NCBI GenBank assembly: GCA_013289475.1
Contig: JABCZW010000009.1
Location: 1-59,115, forward strand
Direction of reading: 5' to 3'
Origin: Bacteroidota bacterium
GTDB lineage: Bacteria; Bacteroidota; Bacteroidia; JABEUT01
Length of the DNA: 59,115 bases
Below, piece by piece: positions 52,934 through 59,115 of the stretch (positions within the stretch are counted from its first letter, which is position 1; the number at the start of each line of letters is the position of its first letter). The notes under the pieces were generated by a model that saw only the letters and a program-made list of their open reading frames with translations, did not search any database and was not told where the DNA came from. The translations under genes were made by a program, and so were the position numbers.

Positions 52934-54673
52934 CTATTTACCTTGATTTGAAGATGGCCAGGTTTTTAGTGCGGGATTAAGAAACGGGTGTTTTGACGGA
53001 GCAATAGTTATAAGTACAGAGTCGTATACCGCTGTATTATTAAGCATTTGTATGCCCTTTTTTACTTGCTCGTCATTTTTCAGACTGGTTTGTATCCGTC
53101 CCTTTTGGTAATAATAGCGCGAAGCTATTTCTTCTTCCAGCCTGAGTTTTATTTCAGCTTTATATTTAATTAAATCATTTTTCTTGGCTTCATCCATGTC
53201 CTTTTCAATCTTATCGTACGAAGCTTTAAGGTCTCCCTCATATTTTTCATTCTCGGTAGCTTCTTTTAATTCTTTCAATAAGGCATCGCTCTTGGTACTG
53301 TATTTAAAATTATGAGCCTTTACAAATTCTACAAACTTGTTATACTCTGCGTCACTTAGGGAAAAACTATCTGCAGCAGCTATAGAAGTATGGTTTATTC
53401 TGTATAAGGTGGCATAGTTGAAAATAAAGAACTGCGTTTCCAGGTTAATAGTAACCGGACTGATCTTAGATTGTTCCATGTTAATATCGGGTGCAATACC
53501 ACCGCCATCATAAACAACACGGCCGTGCTTTGTCCTGAATGCAGATTTAAGCGAATCAGGTACTTTATTTACGGTACCATCGGCGCTGCGGTGGCTATAG
53601 TCGAGTGCCTGTATACATCTTCCACTGGGGGTATAGTATTTGGCTATAGTAAACTTAAGTTGAGAATTGTAGCTAAGCGGATGGGTTTGCTGCACCAGCC
53701 CTTTACCGAATGTGCGCGTTCCTATTACAACACCCCTGTCCAGATCTTGTATAGTGCCTGTTACAATTTCAGATGCTGAAGCAGAACCACCGTTAACCAC
53801 TACTGCAACACGAATATTAGTATCAACAGGGTCTCCATTAGTAAAATCGGGGCGGTTCCATTCTTTACTACGGCCGCGTGTATTAACCACCAATTGCCCT
53901 TTGGGTTCAAATATATTTACGATTTTAACTGCTTCATTAAGTAAGCCACCAGGGTTGTTTCTTAAATCGAGTATTACTCCTTTTAAATGGTGGTTCTTTT
54001 TTAATTCAACCAACGCATCTCTCACATGGTTGCTTGCCTCCTGGGTAAATTCTGTAAGTTTTATATAACCAATATCATCCGATACCATTCCATAATAAGG
54101 TACATTACTTACTTTAATGTCTTCACGGGTAATAATTTTCTCTACTTGTGTAGTTTCATTCGGGTGAAGTATCATAAGTTTAACCGTTGTACCTGCCTGA
54201 CCTTTTAAAAGTTTGCCAACATCATCAGTGTTTTTTCCTTCTGTAGAAATACCGTCGATGCTCATAATTCTGTCGCCTGCATTAAGCCCGGCTTTAGATG
54301 CAGGTGAGCCAAGATAGGGTTCTGCAATTTCAATTCCGTTACTATCGCGTTGTACTATAGCACCGATGCCTCCATATTCTCCCGTAGTCATAAATCTGTA
54401 ATCTTCAATTTCCGATTCGGGTATATAATCTGTATATGGGTCAAGGGTAGCGAGCATGGCGTCAATACTTGTCTTTACCAATTCACCTGGATTTATGCTA
54501 TCTACATAATACAGATCTAGCTCCTTTAAGGTGGTAGAATAAATATCAAGGCTCTTTGAAATTTCAAAATAATTGTCCGTGAAGCTATATGAAAGAAAGG
54601 CGTAGGTTCCTATGGCTAAAACCACCAATAGAAGACGAAATTTCTTTGCCTTTTTTAAAAATTGTGAGATCAT
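52934..54673 (-). CDS. S41 family C-terminal processing peptidase
   Basis: 579 residues. A signal anchor (LLLVVLAIGTYAFLSYSF) places it in the periplasm. A PDZ domain (about 95-175, EYGGIGAIVQRDSNG, GDRIMSIDGIS) precedes the S41 catalytic core with nucleophile in NGGSASASEIVTG and lysine in TFGKGLVQQTHPL. The C-terminal 150 residues are charged and helical. Ctp proteases trim or destroy periplasmic proteins. It follows yidD by 15 bases on the same strand, at the end of the radA-to-Ctp run. Confidence 0.9.
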   Translation of the reverse strand: MISQFLKKAKKFRLLLVVLAIGTYAFLSYSFTDNYFEISKSLDIYSTTLKELDLYYVDSINPGELVKTSIDAMLATLDPYTDYIPESEIEDYRFMTTGEYGGIGAIVQRDSNGIEIAEPYLGSPASKAGLNAGDRIMSIDGISTEGKNTDDVGKLLKGQAGTTVKLMILHPNETTQVEKIITREDIKVSNVPYYGMVSDDIGYIKLTEFTQEASNHVRDALVELKKNHHLKGVILDLRNNPGGLLNEAVKIVNIFEPKGQLVVNTRGRSKEWNRPDFTNGDPVDTNIRVAVVVNGGSASASEIVTGTIQDLDRGVVIGTRTFGKGLVQQTHPLSYNSQLKFTIAKYYTPSGRCIQALDYSHRSADGTVNKVPDSLKSAFRTKHGRVVYDGGGIAPDINMEQSKISPVTINLETQFFIFNYATLYRINHTSIAAADSFSLSDAEYNKFVEFVKAHNFKYSTKSDALLKELKEATENEKYEGDLKASYDKIEKDMDEAKKNDLIKYKAEIKLRLEEEIASRYYYQKGRIQTSLKNDEQVKKGIQMLNNTAVYDSVLITIAPSKHPFLNPALKTWPSSNQGK

Positions 54674-54688
54674 AATTATAGTATGTTA

Positions 54689-54904
54689 TTAAGGTACAGG
54701 GTCGTACCCGTGTTTATGGCTGAATGGCTGACAAGACAAAAAACGCTTCACTGATAAATATCCTCCTTTAAATGCTCCGTATTTTTTTAAGGCTTCAATA
54801 CTATATTGTGAACAGGTAGGGGTAAACCGACAGGCTGGCATAAGCCAGGGAGATATGGCTCCCTGGTAAAATCGAATAAGCAATATTAAAAACTTACTTG
54901 CCAT
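54689..54904 (-). CDS. yidD: Membrane protein insertion efficiency factor YidD
   Basis: 71 residues. A single amphipathic N-terminal helix ([17 protein letters not shown]) and the family signature [20 protein letters not shown], with paired cysteines. It helps YidC insert inner-membrane proteins. The gene overlaps rnpA by 11 bases, the classic arrangement, though yidC and rpmH are not here. Confidence 0.95.
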   Translation of the reverse strand: MASKFLILLIRFYQGAISPWLMPACRFTPTCSQYSIEALKKYGAFKGGYLSVKRFLSCQPFSHKHGYDPVP

Positions 54905-55295
54905 TGGTTTTATCTGCTATGCGTTGTAAAGTTAGCACTATTTTAGATTCAATTTCGGCGTATAAGGCCTTGTCTTTAGCAGTATAAACGAACATAAGGT
55001 GATAATGTTTCATTGCTGTTTCAGCAGCACCGTATAGTATATACTTATTCTTCCTATAAGCTTCGCGCATCCTTCTTTTAAGCAGGTTGCGGTCAACAGC
55101 TTTTTTAAAACTGCGACGTGGGACGGTAAATGCCACTTTTACAGGCAGTTCCGATGCTCCTTCATAAACATTCCAAAGTAAACGTACGGGTGATAAACTG
55201 ACTGTTTTCCCAGTCTCAAATAAGGTTTCAATAGCTTTCTTTTCGTAAAGATGCTCGTTTTTTCGCAGGGTTTGTCTGCGTGGCTTAGTTACCAT
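54894..55295 (-). CDS. rnpA: Ribonuclease P protein component
   Basis: 133 residues. The RNR-like basic motif is clear: [29 protein letters not shown], here [10 protein letters not shown]. It binds the catalytic P RNA for tRNA 5' maturation. Length is typical. It sits between hemD (15 bases upstream) and yidD (overlap 11 bases). Confidence 0.94.
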   Translation of the reverse strand: MVTKPRRQTLRKNEHLYEKKAIETLFETGKTVSLSPVRLLWNVYEGASELPVKVAFTVPRRSFKKAVDRNLLKRRMREAYRKNKYILYGAAETAMKHYHLMFVYTAKDKALYAEIESKIVLTLQRIADKTNGK

Positions 55296-55310
55296 AATAA
55301 AGAGGGTAAA

Positions 55311-56468
55311 CTATCTTTTACGTTTTGCAGGCTTCGCCTTTTTCTTTGCAGGGGCCTTGGCTTTTTTTGCAAGAGGCTTTTTAGTTTTTACCACCTTTGC
55401 TACCTTTTTTGGAGCAGGTTTTTTAGCTGAAGGTTTTGGCTTGCTTACTTTTTTTGCAACAGGTTTACTTACCTTCTTAGCAACTGGCTTAGTTACCTTT
55501 TTAGTAGCAGGCTTAACTTTTTTTGCAGCCGGTTTTGGCTTATCCTTAACAATTGCTTTAGCAGCAGGCTTAGCAGCAATAACTTTCTTTTCAATAACTG
55601 CTGCAACAGGTGCCGCTTTAGGCTTGGCAACTGAACGAACATTTCGTTTCGGTGGCATTTTCTTTTCGGGAGTCATGTCCTCAATATTCTGTATTGAAAG
55701 ACTGGCAGGTTCCCATTGTTTTCCTTTCTGCTCACCTTTTAAAAACTGTTCCAATGCCATTGCCATTGAAGGGGCTTGTGGCTGCGGGGCATGAATATGT
55801 AATTTAAGGCCTGCATGTATTACCGCTTTAGCTGTTTGTTCTCCAAAAGCAGCTATAAGGGTATGATGTTGCTTAAAGTCAGGGAAATTATTTAATAAAG
55901 ATGTTATACCTGCCGAACTGAACAATACCAACATATCATATTGCGACATATTAATATCGGTAAGGTTACTGTAAACCGCTTTATACAAAGGCGCTTTTAC
56001 ATAACGTATACCTTCTCTGTCAAGCAAATCAGTGTATTCGTCATTAGGCACATCAGTGCAGGGCAATAAAAACTTTTCTTCTTTATGCTTTTTCTTGATT
56101 ATCTCAACTAAGTCGGCAAAAGAGAAATTGCTGAAAAATATTTTACGTTTTCTGAACTGTATATACTTCTGCAGGTAATAAGCAGTAGCTTCTGAAATAC
56201 AGAAATATTTCATTGTTTCAGGAACAATAATGCGCATTTCATTACATATCCTGAAGTAGTTGTCTACCGCATTTTTGCTGGTCATTATAACCGCGTTATA
56301 AGACAATACATCAATGCGTTGCTTACGAAATTCTTTAGCGGGTACACCTTCAATTTGTATAAATGGCCTGAAATCAACCTCCACGTTAAAGTTCCTTGCT
56401 ATTTCAAAATAGGGGGAACGTTCAATTTCGGGGCGGGGTTGCGATATGAGTATTTTTTTTATCTTCAT
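55311..56468 (-). CDS. hemD: Uroporphyrinogen-III synthase with a histone-H1-like C-terminal tail
   Basis: 385 residues. Residues 1-245 are the two-lobed HemD fold (ILISQPRPEIERSPYFEIA, then LFSSAGITSLLNNF and AFGEQTAKAVIHAG), which cyclises hydroxymethylbilane in heme synthesis. From about 265 onward the protein is almost only Lys, Ala, Pro and Val in repeats such as KPVAKKVSK, with no acidic residue after about 309. The tail resembles eukaryotic H1 and the bacterial AlgP/Hc1 class of DNA- or RNA-binding tails and is absent from ordinary HemD. The core assignment is firm; the tail's job is unknown. Confidence 0.82.
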   Translation of the reverse strand: MKIKKILISQPRPEIERSPYFEIARNFNVEVDFRPFIQIEGVPAKEFRKQRIDVLSYNAVIMTSKNAVDNYFRICNEMRIIVPETMKYFCISEATAYYLQKYIQFRKRKIFFSNFSFADLVEIIKKKHKEEKFLLPCTDVPNDEYTDLLDREGIRYVKAPLYKAVYSNLTDINMSQYDMLVLFSSAGITSLLNNFPDFKQHHTLIAAFGEQTAKAVIHAGLKLHIHAPQPQAPSMAMALEQFLKGEQKGKQWEPASLSIQNIEDMTPEKKMPPKRNVRSVAKPKAAPVAAVIEKKVIAAKPAAKAIVKDKPKPAAKKVKPATKKVTKPVAKKVSKPVAKKVSKPKPSAKKPAPKKVAKVVKTKKPLAKKAKAPAKKKAKPAKRKR

Positions 56469-56489
56469 TTCTTGTGGGTTCTATTTACC

Positions 56490-57164
56490 TTATATGCCTA
56501 GACTCATGTTCGCGTATTTATATAACAGAGCAAAAGGTAAAATTTCAAGGGCGCAAATATACAAAAATAAATACATCATACTTAAGCCTTTGTTTGTCAT
56601 TAAGATAAACATTTTTATCGTGCGATAAACAAACAACCCTCCAATGCCTATAAAAATAGCTTCTAAGACCTTAGGGCCGCTTATTTCAGGGGCATAGGTA
56701 ACAAGCAATGCCACAGGCAATAATACCATGCCTAAAAAATGGGCAAATACATATATTTCCGACAGGTATTCCCAGGCCCTTTCCTGTTGATCGAATACAA
56801 AACCTGTAAAAAGTATAATAAGGGTTTTGCCAATATATATAAGGAATAAAACCAGCGCCAGTGAGGCAAACTCCTTGCCGGCATTGTGAAACAGGTTCAG
56901 GTTTTTGAGCTGCATCAAATGCATGGCAAGTAACACTGAAGTACAGATGAAGATAACAAACATGCCAATTGATGCGGGATTTATGCCGCTATCGTCCTCA
57001 GGCAAGTTAGCAGTAAAAACTTCACGAAAAAGTAATGAGACTTTCTTAGGATAAGCCGCTTTAACCCATGCAAATAACAGGATGCACAAGAAAAGTAAAG
57101 CGGTAATCCAATACTCAGTTGTTGGAAAACGGAAATATGGGGCAATATGTTTTATGTAGTCCAT
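56490..57164 (-). CDS. DUF4271 membrane protein
   Basis: 224 residues with about six membrane helices. The N-terminal helix TALLFLCILLFAWVKAAYPKK and the middle YIGKTLIILFTGFVFDQQE and YLSEIYVFAHFLGMVLLP are the DUF4271 pattern seen next to hemD in Bacteroidota. The role is unknown. It begins 11 bases behind a TAACTTTG box (minus strand), so the leader is short. Confidence 0.82.
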   Translation of the reverse strand: MDYIKHIAPYFRFPTTEYWITALLFLCILLFAWVKAAYPKKVSLLFREVFTANLPEDDSGINPASIGMFVIFICTSVLLAMHLMQLKNLNLFHNAGKEFASLALVLFLIYIGKTLIILFTGFVFDQQERAWEYLSEIYVFAHFLGMVLLPVALLVTYAPEISGPKVLEAIFIGIGGLFVYRTIKMFILMTNKGLSMMYLFLYICALEILPFALLYKYANMSLGI

Positions 57165-57174
57165 ATATAGATTG

Positions 57175-57182
57175 CAAAGTTA
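57175..57182 (-). promoter_or_regulatory. -7 box of the DUF4271-hemD run
   Basis: On the minus strand TAACTTTG, a perfect TAnnTTTG, ten bases before the ATG at 57164. No TTG at the usual distance. Confidence 0.5.
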
Positions 57183-57208
57183 ATCCATATACTATTAAGG
57201 GCTATTAT

Positions 57209-58567
57209 TTAACCGAACAGTTTGCTGAAAAATTCTTCCATTTTGCCCACCGTTTGAACTTTAATGTGGCTGGTTTTGGGTATTTCTTTTTTGTTGTATT
57301 TAGAAATAAATATCTGCTCAAAACCCATTTTCTCAGCCTCTGAAATTCGCTGATCAATGCGGTTAACGGGCCGTATTTCGCCGGAAAGGCCAATTTCACC
57401 CGCAAAGCAATAACGTGGTGATATAGGTACTTCTTCGCCTGATGATAGAATGGCAGTTACGATTGCAAGGTCTGTTGCCGGATCTTCTACCTTAATACCA
57501 CCTGCAATATTCAAAAACACATCTTTTGAACCAAGCCTGAAGCCACAGCGCTTTTCTAAAACCGCTAATAGCATGGAAAGGCGACGTAGATCATATCCGG
57601 TTGATGAACGTTGCGGAGTACCGTAAGCCGCAGTACTAACCAATGCCTGGGTTTCTATCATCAATGGCCTTACACCTTCGGTAATGGCGGCAATAGCTAC
57701 TCCACTTACAGGTTCTTCGCGGGCAGTAATGAGTACTTCCGAAGGGTTGCTTACTTCGCGCAGGCCTGTGCCCGTCATTTCATAAATACCCAGTTCATTG
57801 GTTGAACCAAAACGGTTTTTAGTAGTGCGTAATAACCTGTATATATGGTGTGTATCTCCCTCAAACTGCAACACTGTGTCAACCATATGCTCCAATACCT
57901 TCGGCCCTGCAATAGAACCATCTTTTGTAATATGACCAATGATAAAAACAGGTACCTGGGTTGTTTTTGCATATCGCATCAGGTCAGCAGTACACTGGCG
58001 TATTTGAGATATGCTGCCCGGAGCAGAATCAATCAGGTTAGTATATAATGTTTGTATAGAATCTATAACTAACAATTGTGGTTGTATCTGTTCCAGTTGT
58101 TGGAATATATTCTGTATAGTAGTCTCTGTTAATATATAACAGTTCTTATTATTAATACCAATCCTTTCAGCACGCATGCGCAATTGTTCCTGGCTTTCTT
58201 CACCCGATACATAAAGTACTTTTAAATCACTGGCCGATAGGGCTATCTGTAGGAGTAAAGTAGATTTCCCAATTCCCGGTTCGCCACCAAATAATACCAG
58301 TGAGCCTTGTACCAATCCACCCCCTAATACTCTGTTCAACTCTTTATCTGGCAATGGAAAGCGAAGCGTATTACCCGGTACTATATCTGAAATAAGGTGC
58401 GGTTTATCGGAAGTAATGGAATAGGCCTGCTTGCTGTGTGATTGTTCTTTTTGAATTACTTCCTCGACATAAGTGTTCCACTCATTACAATTGGGGCATT
58501 TACCAATCCACTTGGCTGATTGGGCGCCACAATTCTGGCAGAAGAAAGATGTTTTGGTCTTTGCCAT
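57209..58567 (-). CDS. radA: DNA repair protein RadA
   Basis: 452 residues. An N-terminal Cys4 zinc finger (FFCQNCGAQ ... GKCPNCNEW) is followed by a RecA-like ATPase with Walker A GEPGIGKSTLLLQIA, the RadA signature KNRFGSTNELG and a C-terminal Lon-protease-like domain (FLNIAGGIKVEDPATDLA). It promotes branch migration in recombination. The downstream gene is separated by 44 bp including a promoter box. Confidence 0.95.
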   Translation of the reverse strand: MAKTKTSFFCQNCGAQSAKWIGKCPNCNEWNTYVEEVIQKEQSHSKQAYSITSDKPHLISDIVPGNTLRFPLPDKELNRVLGGGLVQGSLVLFGGEPGIGKSTLLLQIALSASDLKVLYVSGEESQEQLRMRAERIGINNKNCYILTETTIQNIFQQLEQIQPQLLVIDSIQTLYTNLIDSAPGSISQIRQCTADLMRYAKTTQVPVFIIGHITKDGSIAGPKVLEHMVDTVLQFEGDTHHIYRLLRTTKNRFGSTNELGIYEMTGTGLREVSNPSEVLITAREEPVSGVAIAAITEGVRPLMIETQALVSTAAYGTPQRSSTGYDLRRLSMLLAVLEKRCGFRLGSKDVFLNIAGGIKVEDPATDLAIVTAILSSGEEVPISPRYCFAGEIGLSGEIRPVNRIDQRISEAEKMGFEQIFISKYNKKEIPKTSHIKVQTVGKMEEFFSKLFG

Positions 58568-58571
58568 GGGC

Positions 58572-59115
58572 CTAGATAAACTTTATTTTGCGGGCGGCAA
58601 AAGCGCACATGCGCAATAATAAAAAGCCATGTTTAAAACGCGATATATTGGTAGTGCCATAGGTCCGTTCCTTATACCGGATAGGTACTTCAACCATTTT
58701 AAGATTAAGCTTATAAGCTCCAAAAAGCAGGTCGTAATCACCAAAAGGGTCAAATTCGCCAAAGAAGGTACGGTTTCGTTTCAAGCGGTCATAATCATCC
58801 CTGAAAATAACTTTTGTACCGCACAAAGTATCTTTAAAAGGCCTGTCGAGCAACCACGAAAAAGTTAAACTGAAAAACTTATTACCCAATAAATTCAAAA
58901 AGCGCATAGCCTCTTTATCCATAGGGTAAACTAAGCGTGAACCATTTATGAAATCGCCTTTCCCTTCAGCCATGGCATCATAAAATTTTACTAAGTCCTC
59001 AGGTGGCACAGTGAGGTCGGCATCCAGTATCATTAATATATCGCAAGTTGCCATATCAAATCCAACCCTAACAGCATCACCTTTGCCTTTGCCTTTTTGC
59101 TGGCCAATTTTAATG
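58572..59115 (-). CDS. Family 2 glycosyltransferase, polyprenol-phosphate mannosyltransferase-like (5' end beyond window)
   Basis: At least 181 residues; the frame runs through the right edge. GKGKGDAVRVGFDMA is the GT2 dolichol-phosphate-mannose-synthase-like substrate loop and ILDADLTVPPEDL the DxD metal site. TYGTTNISRFKHGFLLLRM near the C-terminus fits DPM1-like enzymes without the C-terminal membrane domain. It transfers a sugar from a nucleotide sugar to a lipid or polysaccharide acceptor. Four bases separate its start-proximal neighbour radA from its stop. Confidence 0.82.
   Translation of the reverse strand, partial: IKIGQQKGKGKGDAVRVGFDMATCDILMILDADLTVPPEDLVKFYDAMAEGKGDFINGSRLVYPMDKEAMRFLNLLGNKFFSLTFSWLLDRPFKDTLCGTKVIFRDDYDRLKRNRTFFGEFDPFGDYDLLFGAYKLNLKMVEVPIRYKERTYGTTNISRFKHGFLLLRMCAFAARKIKFI

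Noticed and set aside
55357-55794. A 145-residue plus-strand hydrophobic protein
   Set aside because: It is the antisense of the Lys/Ala/Pro-rich HemD tail; low complexity alone keeps the frame open.

Overview
The window is AT-rich chromosomal DNA from a free-living member of the Bacteroidota, most likely Chitinophagales/Sphingobacteriales-like. The evidence is the recurring TAnnTTTG -7 boxes (several with a TTG 18-21 bp upstream), a PorV homologue plus a giant cargo protein with a type IX secretion C-terminal domain, a DUF5686/CarboxypepD_reg outer-membrane protein, DUF4271, a SprB-repeat protein, TonB-receptor-linked uptake and a fused IcmF mutase. No rRNA, tRNA, CRISPR array, prophage or complete insertion sequence was seen. 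Gene density is high and almost everything is ordinary chromosome.

Layout. 1-10.8 kb: folate and riboflavin genes (metF, ribE), a GT9 heptosyltransferase, a secreted YwqK/MORN-repeat protein, an acyl-CoA desaturase, a TauE-type exporter, lysS, a polytopic membrane protein and ppsA. 10.8-18.8 kb: a DUF5686 outer-membrane protein and a membrane-lipid-flavoured run: a homologue of the eukaryotic sphingolipid delta-4 desaturase, gpsA, a SAM methyltransferase and an acyl-CoA thioesterase, followed by a cobalamin adenosyltransferase and Ppx. 18.8-26.8 kb: a heme/iron uptake locus (TonB receptor, lipoprotein, permease, ATPase) preceded on the same strand by two paralogous small membrane proteins with a shared C-terminal tail. 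Between these two lies a protein made of three copies of a transposase-type DNA-binding module with no catalytic domain. This is the most unusual locus of the window.

26.8-31.9 kb: a polysaccharide/glycolysis cluster (PHP tyrosine phosphatase, pfkA, SDR epimerase, a conserved unknown), folK, then an HxlR regulator divergent from a small membrane protein and a DinB protein across a perfect 14-bp palindrome. 31.9-32.6 kb is a gene-poor, apparently decayed stretch. 32.6-38.7 kb: trhO, recJ (frameshifted at a T run), cysD-cysN, a peroxiredoxin and an aquaporin. 38.7-46.4 kb: a 1317-residue T9SS cargo with alternating repeats, and IcmF. 46.4-59.1 kb: DinB, flavin reductase, a head-GIN lipoprotein behind an ECF-like promoter, PorV, a small outer-membrane protein, ruvB-queG, and a minus-strand run radA, DUF4271, hemD with a histone-H1-like tail, rnpA, yidD and an S41 protease. 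A glycosyltransferase is cut by the right edge.

Connections. IcmF, QueG and the PduO-type adenosyltransferase together imply B12 use. PorV and the SprB-repeat protein are the secretion machinery and a cargo of the same system. The two desaturases, gpsA, thioesterase and methyltransferase suggest active lipid remodelling. Promoter boxes fall inside several longest-ORF reading frames and were used to move the starts of GT9, the 13.7 kb hypothetical, the sphingolipid-type desaturase and the T9SS cargo. Identifications rest on reading motifs by eye; no database search was possible.
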